This document shows positions 38,755 through 47,584 of a stretch of DNA of 64,000 nt, one piece after another. The stretch is from positions 769,606 through 833,605 of the forward strand of contig NZ_KE557320.1 of the NCBI RefSeq assembly GCF_000442315.1. Direction: 5' to 3'. How positions within the stretch are numbered: position 1 is the stretch's first letter; the number at the start of each line of letters is the position of its first letter. This DNA comes from Rubellimicrobium thermophilum DSM 16684 (lineage in GTDB: Bacteria > Pseudomonadota > Alphaproteobacteria > Rhodobacterales > Rhodobacteraceae). Position numbers and translations under genes: made by a program. The notes under the pieces were generated by a model, which was not told the DNA's origin, searched no databases, and saw only the letters and a program-made list of their open reading frames with translations.

Positions 38755-40023
38755 ATGCTCGGTGCTGACGGCCTGACGGACACGTCCCTGACCGAAGCCC
38801 CCGCCGGATGCGGGCCAATCCTGCCGCCGGCCGGCCGGATCCAGCGCCCTCTGCGTCAGCAGGTCTTCGAGCATGTCCGCGCCCAGGGTCGTGCCGCCCG
38901 GGCCGACATCGCCCGCGCGCTCTGCATCTCGGCCGGTTCGGTGACGGCCCTGACAGCCGATCTGATCGCAATGGGCCTGCTGCGCGAGGTGGAGGGAGCG
39001 CCCCTCGAAGGGCGCGAGGCCGGGCGCGGGCGCCCCCCTGTCGCGCTCGAGATCGTCCCGGATGGGCGTCATGTCATCGGAATCAAGCTGTCGGACGAAA
39101 GGCAGTCTGCGGTCCTTGCGGATTTCGGGGGCCGCAGACTGGCCGATGCCGTGCTTCCTGCCCCGGCCCGGCGCAAGGCCCTGACCGAGGCTCTCGACGA
39201 GGTTGAGGCCCTCGTGTCCCGTTTGCGCGAACAGGCGCCGGGGCGGCGGGTCGATGCCGTGGGAATCGGCTTGTCGGGCCTGGTGGACCATCGGACGGGT
39301 CGGGTCGCCTGGTCTCCCCTGCTCGAGGGCGAGGACATCGCCTTCAAGCAGGCCGCCGAGGAGCGCCTCGGCCTGCCGGTTCATGTGGACAATGACGCCA
39401 ATGTGCTCACTCTGGCCGAACTGTGGTTCGGGGCGGGCCGTGCGCTGCCCGATTTCGCGGTCGTCACCATCGAGCATGGCGTGGGCATGGGCCTCGTGCT
39501 GGACGGACGGCTGTTCCGGGGCTCGCGCGGGATGGGGCTCGAACTGGGGCATATCAAGGTCCAGCTCGACGGGGCGCTGTGCCGCTGCGGCCAGCGCGGC
39601 TGCCTCGAGGCCTATCTGGCGGACTATGCGCTCGCGCGCGAGGCGGCGACCGCCCTCGACCGCGATCCCCGGGCTCCGCAATCGCCCCAGGCCATGCTCG
39701 AGACGCTGTTCCGCGAAGCCAAGGCCGGCCATCACGCCGCCCGCACCATCTTTGCCCGCGCAGGCCGCTATCTGGCCGTCGGACTGGCCAATGTGGTCCA
39801 GCTCTTCGATCCGGACCTGATCATCCTGTCAGGCGAGCGGATGCGCTATGACTTCCTCTATGCCGACGAAGTTCTGGCCGAGATGCAGGATCTCACCCTG
39901 ACCAAGGGCCGCCCCCCCGCACGGGTGGAGATCCACGCCTGGGGCGATCTGGTCTGGGCGCAGGGGGCCGTGGCCCTGGCGCTGGGCATGCTGACCGATG
40001 AAGTTCTGGGCAGCGGGAGCTGA
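38755..40023 (+). CDS. xylR: ROK-family transcriptional regulator, probable xylose repressor
   Basis: The 422-residue protein has an N-terminal winged helix-turn-helix (ADIARALCISAGSVTALTADLIAMGLLREVE, about residues 45-75). A ROK sugar-binding domain follows, with the zinc-binding cluster GALCRCGQRGCLEAYLADYA and an NVLTLAELWFGAGRA region. Divergent transcription from xylF and shared palindromes make it the likely repressor of xylFHGBA, relieved by xylose. It is not an AraC-type XylR as in E. coli. Confidence 0.9.
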   Translation: MLGADGLTDTSLTEAPAGCGPILPPAGRIQRPLRQQVFEHVRAQGRAARADIARALCISAGSVTALTADLIAMGLLREVEGAPLEGREAGRGRPPVALEIVPDGRHVIGIKLSDERQSAVLADFGGRRLADAVLPAPARRKALTEALDEVEALVSRLREQAPGRRVDAVGIGLSGLVDHRTGRVAWSPLLEGEDIAFKQAAEERLGLPVHVDNDANVLTLAELWFGAGRALPDFAVVTIEHGVGMGLVLDGRLFRGSRGMGLELGHIKVQLDGALCRCGQRGCLEAYLADYALAREAATALDRDPRAPQSPQAMLETLFREAKAGHHAARTIFARAGRYLAVGLANVVQLFDPDLIILSGERMRYDFLYADEVLAEMQDLTLTKGRPPARVEIHAWGDLVWAQGAVALALGMLTDEVLGSGS

Positions 40024-40096
40024 GCGTCTGGCTCCTCTCCCGCCTGCGGTCCCTTTGCCATTGTTCGCGGCCGTCCGGGACCTATGATCCCGGATC

Positions 40097-41567
40097 ATGC
40101 AGGTCTGTTTCGACGAGATGAGGGGCTGGGTGTCCCCTGCCGCAAGGGGGACGGACGGCAATGTCCCGTCCGACACCGGGGCGCAGGGGCTCCGCCCGCC
40201 CTATGAGGCGCTGGAACGCTGGCTGCGGGAGGAAAGCCCTGCCCGCCTGCGCCGCAAGCAGCAGGAGGCCGAGGCCATCTTCCGCCTCACCGGGATCACA
40301 TTCAATGTCTACGGCCGGGCCGAGGCCGAGGAACGGCTGATCCCCTTCGACATCATTCCCCGCATCCTGTCCGCCTCTGAATGGTCGCGTCTCGCCCGGG
40401 GGATCGAACAGCGGGTGCGCGCCCTCAATGGCCTTCCTGCACGACATCTATCACCGGCAGGAGATCGTCCGCGCCGGCCGCCTGCCGGCCGAGATGGTGG
40501 CCCGCAACGATGCCTTCGAGCCGCGCATGATCGGCATGGAGCCCCCCGGCGGCGTCTATACTCATGTCGTCGGCATCGACCTCGTGCGCACGGGCGAGGA
40601 CGAATTCCACGTCCTCGAGGACAATGTCCGCACCCCCTCGGGCGTGAGCTACATGCTCGAGAACCGCGAAACCATGCTCCAGATGTTTCCGGAACTGTTC
40701 ACGCAGAACCGGGTGAAGCCGGTTTCGCATTACCCTCAGGCGTTGCGCCGCTCGCTCGCCGCCTGCGCGCCGAAGGGGACGGCGGGCGAGCCGGTCGTCG
40801 CCGTCCTCACGCCCGGCCTCTACAACTCGGCCTATTACGAACACAGCTTCCTGGCCGACAAGATGGGGGTGGAACTGGTCGAGGGCGACGATCTGCGCGT
40901 GGTGGATGGCCGCCTCGCGATGCGCACGACCGAAGGCTACAAGTCCATCGACGTGCTCTATCGCCGGGTGGACGATGCCTTTCTCGATCCCCTGACCTTC
41001 AATCCCGAAAGCCGTCTGGGCGTGCCGGGGCTGTTCGATGTCTATCGTGCCGGGCGGGTGACGCTGGCCAATGCGCCGGGAACCGGGATCGCCGATGACA
41101 AGGCCATCTATTCCTACATGCCGGAGATCGTGCGCTTCTACACGGGAGAGGCGCCGCTGCTACGGAACGTGCCCACCTGGCGCTGCTCGAATCCGCAGGA
41201 ACTGTCCCATGTCCTGGCGCATCTCGATGAACTGGTGGTCAAGGAGGTTCATGGTTCGGGCGGTTACGGGATGCTGATCGGCCCGGCGGCCTCGCGTGCG
41301 GAGCTCGCGGCCTTCCGCGCCAAGCTGATGGCCAATCCGGGCAACTACATCGCCCAGCCCACGCTGGCGCTCTCGACGGTGCCGGTGCTGACGCGGGCCG
41401 GGCTGGCGCCGCGCCATGTGGATTTGCGGCCCTATGTCCTCGTCTCGCCCGAAGGGGTGACGATCACGCCCGGCGGGCTGACCCGTGTCGCGCTCAAGGC
41501 CGGCAGCCTTGTGGTCAACTCCTCGCAGGGCGGGGGAACGAAGGACACCTGGGTGCTGGAGGACTGA
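40097..41567 (+). pseudogene. Circularly permuted ATP-grasp protein of the Anbu cluster, split by a one-base insertion
   Basis: The family (DUF404/DUF407, circularly permuted type 2 ATP-grasp) is predicted to form amide or peptide bonds, with no proven substrate. The N-terminal frame has PYEALERWLREE and ITFNVYG up to QRVRALN. An extra G near 40430 then shifts it, and the remainder continues as AFLHDIYHRQEIVRAGRLP, VLEDNVRTPSGVSYMLENR, KEVHGSGGYGMLIG and SSQGGGTKDTWVLED. The span is 3x490+1. The stop shares a base with the alpha-E start (TGATG), so the genes are translationally coupled. Confidence 0.9.
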
Positions 41568-42505
41568 TGCTCGGAAAGACCGCGGGCGGCCTCTACTGGA
41601 TGTTCCGCTATCTCGAACGCAGCGAGAGCACGGCACGCCTGGTGGCAGCCGGCCAGCGCATCGCGCTGACCCGCAGCCAGCCGGACGAGGAATGGGCTTC
41701 GGTGCTCGACACCACGGCCACATGGGAGGCCTATGTTGCGCGGCACGGGACGGTGCGACGCGACACGGCGATCCGTTGGATGCTCTGCGATCGCGAAAAT
41801 CCCTCCTCGATCCTGTCCTGCATCGAAGCCGCGCGCGCCAATGCGCGGATGGTCCGCACCGCGCTCACGCGGGAGGTCTGGGAAAGCGTCAACGAGACCT
41901 GGATGGTCCTGCGCGATGCCCTGGGCGAACGTCTGGGCGAGCGCGACCTGCCCGCCGCAACCGCCCTGGTCCTGCAGAGGGCCCATCAGGTCCGCGGGGC
42001 CTTTGCCGGCACGATGCTGCGCAACGACATCTTCAACTTTGCCCGTCTGGGGACCTTTGCCGAACGGGCCGACAACACCGCCCGCCTGCTCGATGTGAAA
42101 TATTACGTCCTGCTGCCCTCGGCGCAGGCGGTCGGGACGACCATCGACAACGTGCAGTGGGAATCGATCCTGCGCTCGGTCTCCGCCGAGGGCGCCTATC
42201 GAATGACCTACGGACAGGAGGTGCGCCCCCGCCACATCGCACAGTTCCTGATCCTTGATCCGCGGATGCCCCGCAGTCTGGCCTTTGCCGTGGGCAAGCT
42301 TGTGGACAATTACGGCTATCTGGCTCGCACCTATGGCCATCGCATGCCCTCGCACGAGATGACGGATGCCCTGCGCGCCACCTATCTCGACCGGTCGATC
42401 GACACGATCCTGGCCGATGGCCTGCACGAATATCTTCAGGATTTCCTGCGCGATCTGGCCGCCATCGGCACGCAGACCGAACAGGATTACCGCTTCTATG
42501 CCTGA
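41567..42505 (+). CDS. Alpha-E domain protein (DUF403)
   Basis: The 312-residue all-helical protein begins MLGKTAGGLYWMFRYLERSE and contains NVQWESILRSVSAEGAYRMTYG and RMPRSLAFAVGKLVDNYG, the alpha-E domain signatures. No catalytic residues are known in this family. It is nearly always next to a circularly permuted ATP-grasp gene and a transglutaminase, as here. A complex with these proteins is likely but unproven. The start codon overlaps the ATP-grasp stop by one base. Confidence 0.92.
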   Translation: MLGKTAGGLYWMFRYLERSESTARLVAAGQRIALTRSQPDEEWASVLDTTATWEAYVARHGTVRRDTAIRWMLCDRENPSSILSCIEAARANARMVRTALTREVWESVNETWMVLRDALGERLGERDLPAATALVLQRAHQVRGAFAGTMLRNDIFNFARLGTFAERADNTARLLDVKYYVLLPSAQAVGTTIDNVQWESILRSVSAEGAYRMTYGQEVRPRHIAQFLILDPRMPRSLAFAVGKLVDNYGYLARTYGHRMPSHEMTDALRATYLDRSIDTILADGLHEYLQDFLRDLAAIGTQTEQDYRFYA

Positions 42506-42517
42506 GACCGGGGCCCC

Positions 42518-43330
42518 ATGACCGAAATCCGCCGCCTGAGCGTGCGCCACATCACGACCTATGCCTATGACGCGCCCCAGTCCTGGGGCCTGCTGCGGTT
42601 GCGCCTGACGCCCCGCTCGCACCGCTTCCAGCGCGTCCTGTCATGGTCGGTCACGCTCGAGGGGGCCCGGCGCGAACTGGGCTATGAGGATCACCATCGC
42701 AATCTCGTGGATCTCGCGAGCCTCGAGCCCGGCGCCTCCACTGTCATCATCCGCTGCGAGGGCGAAGTGGAAGTGACGGACAACGCGGGCGTTCTCGGGT
42801 CGCAGGGCGGCTTTGCGCCGCTCTGGCTCTTCCTGCGCGAGACGCCCCGAACCCGGCCCGGCCCGGCCTGCTCTGCGCTTGTCAGCCGCGTGATGGCCGC
42901 GGAATCCGAAACGCTGAACCGCCTTCATGCCCTGACCCGCGCGCTGGCCGAGGGGATCGTCTTCGCACCGGGCGCCACCGATGTCGCCTCCACGGGAGAG
43001 GAGGCGCTCGCTCATGGACGCGGCGTCTGTCAGGATCATGCCCACGCCTTCCTGGCCTGCGCCCGCGCCATGGGCGTGCCGGCGCGCTATGTCTCGGGTT
43101 ACCTGCTGATGGACCGGATCGAGCAGGAGGCCTCCCATGCCTGGGCCGAGGCCTGGATCGAAGGGCTGGGCTGGGTCGGCTTCGACCCCGCCAACTGCAT
43201 CTGCCCGGATCATCGCTACATCCGTCTGGCGACGGGGCTCGACTATGGCGAGGCCTCTCCGGTATCAGGCTCGCGTCGCGGGACGGGGGACGAGAGCCTC
43301 TCGGTCCATGTCGAGGTGGCGGCGCAGTAG
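42518..43330 (+). CDS. Transglutaminase-like cysteine protease/amidase of the Anbu cluster
   Basis: The 270-residue protein has an N-terminal beta domain (bacterial transglutaminase-like N-terminal region, HITTYAYDAPQSWGLLRLRLTPRS) and a transglutaminase core. The triad is visible: C171 in HGRGVCQDHAHAF, H208 in ASHAWAEAWI and D223 in VGFDPAN. It lacks a signal peptide, so it is cytoplasmic. In this context it may cleave or form isopeptide bonds in the peptides made by the ATP-grasp partner. It starts 12 bases after the alpha-E gene. Confidence 0.93.
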   Translation: MTEIRRLSVRHITTYAYDAPQSWGLLRLRLTPRSHRFQRVLSWSVTLEGARRELGYEDHHRNLVDLASLEPGASTVIIRCEGEVEVTDNAGVLGSQGGFAPLWLFLRETPRTRPGPACSALVSRVMAAESETLNRLHALTRALAEGIVFAPGATDVASTGEEALAHGRGVCQDHAHAFLACARAMGVPARYVSGYLLMDRIEQEASHAWAEAWIEGLGWVGFDPANCICPDHRYIRLATGLDYGEASPVSGSRRGTGDESLSVHVEVAAQ

Positions 43331-43364
43331 TCCGCACCGCAAGACATCAGGGGGGAAGACACCC

Positions 43365-44096
43365 ATGACCTATTGCGTCGGCCTGAAGATGGAGCGCGGC
43401 CTCGTCTTCATGTCCGACACCCGCACCAATGCGGGCATGGACAACATCTCGACCTTCCGGAAGATGTTCACCTGGTGCGATGAGGGCGAGACCTATGTCA
43501 CCCTCATGACCGCCGGCAATCTCGCCACGACGCAGGCAGTCGTCTCCCTTCTCGACGAGCGCAGCAAGGCCCCGTCCGAGCGCCATCCGGCCATCCTCCA
43601 GATGCCGTCGATGTTCCAGATCGCCCGATATGTCGGCGCCACCCTGCGCGAGGTGATCGCCCAGAGCAGCACCACAGGCGAGCGTGCCGAAAGCTATTTC
43701 AACGCCACACTGATCGTCGGCGGCCAGGTGAAGGGAAGCGAGCCGCGTCTGTTCCTCATCTATCCCGAGGGCAACTTCATCGAGGCCGGTGATGATACGC
43801 CCTTCCTCCAGATCGGCGAATTCAAGTACGGCCGCCCCATTCTCGTGCGGGCCTTCGACCCGGCGATGTCCTTCGAGGCCGCGGTGAAGCTCCTGCTGGT
43901 CAGCTTCGATTCCACGATCAAGGCCAATCTGTCGGTCGGCCTTCCGCTCGATCTCCAGATCTACGAGAGGGACAGCCTCCGGCGCGGCATCCAGCGGCGC
44001 ATCAAGGCCGAGGATTCCTATTTCCGCACCATCAGCAGCGGCTGGGGCGAGGCACTCAAGCAGGCTTTCGACAGCCTGCCCGACCTGACCCTGTAA
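43365..44096 (+). CDS. Proteasome-like peptidase, Anbu family
   Basis: This 243-residue protein belongs to the Ntn-hydrolase proteasome/HslV superfamily, Anbu (ancestral beta subunit) branch. The initiator Met is followed by Thr (MTYCVGLKMERG), which would become the N-terminal nucleophile. Counting from that Thr, D17 (MSDTRTNAG) and K32 (STFRKMF) match the catalytic Asp and Lys. GNLATTQAVV and SYFNATLIVGGQ follow. Anbu forms open spiral assemblies and its substrates are unknown. It is the fourth gene of the ATP-grasp/alpha-E/transglutaminase cluster, 34 bases after the transglutaminase. The true start is the ATG at 43365; earlier in-frame starts lie inside the previous gene. Confidence 0.92.
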   Translation: MTYCVGLKMERGLVFMSDTRTNAGMDNISTFRKMFTWCDEGETYVTLMTAGNLATTQAVVSLLDERSKAPSERHPAILQMPSMFQIARYVGATLREVIAQSSTTGERAESYFNATLIVGGQVKGSEPRLFLIYPEGNFIEAGDDTPFLQIGEFKYGRPILVRAFDPAMSFEAAVKLLLVSFDSTIKANLSVGLPLDLQIYERDSLRRGIQRRIKAEDSYFRTISSGWGEALKQAFDSLPDLTL

Positions 44097-44106
44097 GAGG
44101 CTCCCG

Positions 44107-44837
44107 ATGACCCAGCGCGTCTATGCGATCCCGGATATTCACGGCCATCTGGATGCCCTTGCCGGCGCGCATGCCCTGATCGCCGCCGACATCGCCCGCA
44201 GCGGCGAGCCCGCCCCCGTCGTCCATCTGGGAGACTATGTGGACCGCGGCCCCGAAAGCGCCGAAGTCATCGAATATCTGCGCGCGGGCCCGACAACGGG
44301 CGGCCCCTGGATCACCTTGCGCGGCAATCACGACTACCTGTTCCGCCTGTTCCTGGCCGCCGAGCCCGATCTGACCCCGAGCGAATGGCTCCGCGATGAA
44401 CGTTTCGGGCCGCTGCCACACTGCAAAGCTATGGCGTGGACGCCGCGCCGGACCGCTCCGTGGCAGATCTGCGGGCAGAGGCGCTGGCCCGCGTGCCGCC
44501 TGCCCATCTGGCCTTTCTCGACAGCCTGCCCTGCCTGTGGAGGACGGAGACAGCCGCCTTCGTCCATGCCGGGATCCGTCCCGGATTGCCGCTGATTGCG
44601 CAGGACCCGCAGGACCTCATGTGGATCCGGCGAGGCTTTCTCGAGGATCCGCGTGATCATGGCGTCCTGGTGGTGCATGGCCATACGGCGCTTCCCGCGC
44701 CCTGCCATCACGGCAATCGTGTCAATCTCGATGGCGGCGCGGGCTATGGCCGTCCCCTCGTCGCAGCCGTCATCGAAGGGCGAGAGGTCTGGCTTCTGAC
44801 CGAGGAGGGGCGCGAGCCCCTGCAACCTCCGTCATGA
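44107..44837 (+). pseudogene. PPP-family metallophosphoesterase, split by a one-base deletion
   Basis: The fragments make a serine/threonine-phosphatase-like enzyme with the metal motifs DIHGH (residues 9-13), GDYVDRG (about 42-48), GNHDYL (about 75) and, after the break, VVHGHTALP. Between residue 100 (ERFG) and the second frame (ATLQSYGVDAAPDR) one base is missing, about 44410-44418. The total of 3x243+2 bases fits one deletion and about 243 residues. It starts ten bases after the Anbu peptidase and may be part of that operon. Typical substrates are phosphoproteins or dinucleoside polyphosphates; which is unknown here. Confidence 0.85.
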
Positions 44838-44988
44838 TTCTCGCCGCTCCGTGACGCTCTTGACCGCACGGCCTCAACCCTTCCTTAACCTTTTCATGCC
44901 ATGATGGGATCATGGAGACGAATCGGCCGCTCTCCGGCTGCCGTCACCTGCCTGTCAATCCGCATCGGCATCCGAGGAAGGGGAAGCG

Positions 44989-46178
44989 ATGGAACAATGC
45001 TGGCGCTGGTTCGGTCCTGCGGACCCTGTGCCCCTGGCGCATGTGCGGCAGGCGGGGGCATCGGGTGTGGTCACCGCCCTGCATGAGCATTACCGGGGCG
45101 AGGTCTGGCCGGATGAGGCCATTGCCGCCCGCAAGGCAGAGGTGGAGGGGGCCGCCTGCGCTGGTCGGTGGTCGAATCGATTCCGGTTCCGAATGCCATC
45201 AAGCTTGGTGGACAACCCGCCCGCGATGCGACCGCCGCCTGGATCGAGACGATGCGCCGCCTGGCGCGTCACGGATTGCGGGTCATCTGCTACAATTTCA
45301 TGCCCGTCGTGGACTGGACACGCACCACCTCTCGCCATCCCATGCCTTCGGGCGGGCTGGCCATGCGTTTCGACTGGACGGATTTCGCCGCCTACGACCT
45401 CTTCATCCTCCGCCGCGAGGGGGCCGAGGCCGATCATCCCCCCGCCCGCATCGCTGCCGCCGAGGCGCGGATGCGCGACCTCACGCCCGAGGCCGCGCAG
45501 GATCTCGAACGCTGCATCATCGCCGGCCTGCCGGGCGCCGAGGCTTCGCATGATCGCGAAGGGATCCGCCGGCTGATCGCCGCCTATCGTGATCGCTCGC
45601 CGGATGACATGCGCGCCGCGCTGCGCCACTTTCATGAGGCGGTGGTGCCCGTCGCGCGCGAACTGGGGGTGCGGCTCTGCATCCATCCCGACGATCCCCC
45701 CTTCTCCGTGTTCGGCCTGCCCCGCATCGTCTCCACGGCCGATGATCTGCGCGCCATCTTCGAGGCCGTGCCCGAACGGGAAAACGGCCTGACCTTCTGC
45801 GCAGGCTCGCTGGGCGCGCGCGAGGACAACGATCTTCCCGCGATCCTGTCGGAGCATGCCGACCGCATCCATTTCGTGCATCTGCGCAATGTCAGCACCG
45901 ATCCGGACGGTTCCTTCACCGAGGATGATCACCTGACCGGGAATGCCGACATGGTCCGCCTCATTGCGCTCCTGCTGGAGGAGGAGGCGCGCCGCCGTGA
46001 CGCGGGCCGGACGGATGCAGACATCCCCTTCCGCCCCGATCACGGCCATCTGCTGCTGGACGATCAGGCAAAGGAGACGCTTCCCGGCTATTCCGCCATC
46101 GGCCGTCTCAAGGGTCTGGCCGAACTGCGCGGCATCCTGACAACCCTGTCGCATCCCGAACTGGGGAGGCTCGCATGA
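44989..46178 (+). pseudogene. uxuA: Mannonate dehydratase, split by a one-base deletion
   Basis: UxuA dehydrates D-mannonate to 2-keto-3-deoxygluconate in hexuronate breakdown. The N-terminal frame ([32 protein letters not shown]) is typical. Near 45160 a lost C (GCCGCCTGCGC for GCCGCCCTGCGC) shifts it, and the rest continues as [16 protein letters not shown], then [45 protein letters not shown] and FRPDHGHLL. These contain the family's metal-binding cysteine/histidine residues. The span is 3x396+2. GGAAGGGGAAG precedes the ATG. The SDR gene overlaps its end by four bases. Confidence 0.92.
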
Positions 46179-46945
46179 CCCGTTTCCAAGGCCGCATCGC
46201 GCTGGTGACGGGATCTTCCGGCATGGGGTTGGCGACTGCCCTGCGTCTCGCCCGCGAAGGCGCGCGTGTCCATTGCTGCGGCATCGACGAGGACATGAAC
46301 ACCCGCGCAAGGCAGGCGGCTGCAGGCCTGCCCGTCACGGTCTCGCGTCTTGATCTGACCGATGATGATGCCGTGCGCCGCTGGGTGGAGGAGGCCGCGC
46401 AGGAGGGTCTCGACATCCTCGTGAATGCGGCCGGGGTACAGACCTATGGCGATCTCGGCACGACGACACCCCAGGACTGGGATCGCTGCCTTGCCGTCAA
46501 TCTCCGCGCCCTCTATCTCACGAGCCATCTGGCATGGCCATATCTGAAGGCACGCGGTCGCGGCTGCATCGTCCATGTCACTTCGGTGCAGGGTTTTGCC
46601 AATCAGCGCAATGTCCTGGCCTATGCCACCGCCAAGGGGGCGGTTCATGCGATGACACGGGCCATGGCGGTGGATTGCGCACCCCACGGGGTGCGGGTGC
46701 TGTCCGTCAGCCCCGGTTCGATCCGCACGCCGCTGCTGGAATGGGGTGCGGCACAGATCGCGGGGCCGGATGGCCGGGCCGAGGATGTGATCGCCGAATG
46801 GGGTCGCACCCATCCGGTCGGTCGCGTGGGCGAGGCCGAGGAGGTTGCCGCCCTCATCGCCTTTGCCTGCTCGGACGAGGCGGGTTTCATCACCGGGGTG
46901 GACCTGCGCATCGATGGCGGTCTGACAGCCCGCCTTGCGGTGTGA
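46175..46945 (+). CDS. SDR-family oxidoreductase
   Basis: The 256-residue classical short-chain dehydrogenase has the cofactor loop VTGSSGMGLATALRLA (TGxxxGxG, residues 11-26), NAAGVQ (NNAG variant), the catalytic Ser in HVTSVQGFANQ and YxxxK in LAYATAKGAVHA (Y then four on K), and a DLRIDGGLTAR C-terminus. NAD(H) is more likely because of the small pocket residue after the loop, though this is weak evidence. Coupling to uxuA suggests a uronate or aldonate dehydrogenase, perhaps replacing UxuB. The last codons lie in a 13-bp tandem duplication. Confidence 0.88.
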   Translation: MTRFQGRIALVTGSSGMGLATALRLAREGARVHCCGIDEDMNTRARQAAAGLPVTVSRLDLTDDDAVRRWVEEAAQEGLDILVNAAGVQTYGDLGTTTPQDWDRCLAVNLRALYLTSHLAWPYLKARGRGCIVHVTSVQGFANQRNVLAYATAKGAVHAMTRAMAVDCAPHGVRVLSVSPGSIRTPLLEWGAAQIAGPDGRAEDVIAEWGRTHPVGRVGEAEEVAALIAFACSDEAGFITGVDLRIDGGLTARLAV

Positions 46946-46958
46946 CCTTGCGGTGTGA
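46933..46958. repeat. 13-bp tandem duplication at the SDR stop codon
   Basis: CCTTGCGGTGTGA occurs at 46933-46945 and 46946-46958 with no spacer. The first copy supplies the stop codon of the SDR gene. It is probably slippage, with no clear function. Confidence 0.8.
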
Positions 46959-47044
46959 CGAGGTCCGCTCCGTTCCGGCGGCATCCTGGCGGGCCCGCCT
47001 CAACTCCTGCTTCGCAAGAGGCATCCCGCGGCGGCCTGCCCCGG

Positions 47045-47539
47045 TCAGCGACCTTTCAGCCGGGACAACCAGCCCCTGCGGGCCTCGCGTCCCTCGATCG
47101 CCGCCGCGAAGCGCTCGACGAAGCCATGGGCCACCCGTCGGGCCACCGACTCGACCACAAGGCGCGGGAAGGTGGCAAGCAGACCTTCGGTCTGCGCCTC
47201 GAGATCCCAGCCGAGCCGGGTTCCCTCCCTCTCGCCCTCTTTCTCGGGCATCAGGACGATCCGGGCCGTGCCTCGGGCCGCGCCGAAACGGCCGGCCTCG
47301 CCCGAGGCGTGCAGTCGAACCCCTTCGCCGGGGCGGATATCGCTGAGGTCGATCCGGCCGGTCATGCTGACCTCCACGCCGGCCACGCTCCGCTCCGCGA
47401 CGATATCATAACCGCTTGCCGGATTGCCGCTCATGCTCCGGCAGCCGGGGATCAGGGGGGCGAGCAGCCCGGGGTCGATCAGGGCCTCCCAGACCCTCTG
47501 GGGCGGCGCGGCGATGAACTGCTCTCCGGTCAGATGCAT
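47045..47539 (-). CDS. CoxG-like SRPBCC family protein
   Basis: The 164-residue protein starts MHLTGEQFIAAPPQRVWEALIDPGLLAPLIPGC, the pattern of the CoxG family (carbon monoxide dehydrogenase subunit G, START/SRPBCC ligand-binding fold). LGWDLEAQTEGLLATFPRLVVESVARRVAHGFVERF follows. CoxG anchors CO dehydrogenase to the membrane, but relatives occur with many molybdenum hydroxylases and elsewhere. No cox genes are in this window, so its partner is unknown. It ends about 100 bases from the convergent SDR gene. Confidence 0.85.
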   Translation of the reverse strand: MHLTGEQFIAAPPQRVWEALIDPGLLAPLIPGCRSMSGNPASGYDIVAERSVAGVEVSMTGRIDLSDIRPGEGVRLHASGEAGRFGAARGTARIVLMPEKEGEREGTRLGWDLEAQTEGLLATFPRLVVESVARRVAHGFVERFAAAIEGREARRGWLSRLKGR

Positions 47540-47584
47540 GGCTTGTCCTCCGTCGGGCAGGCTAGGGCCTGCGCCGCGCCTCCG

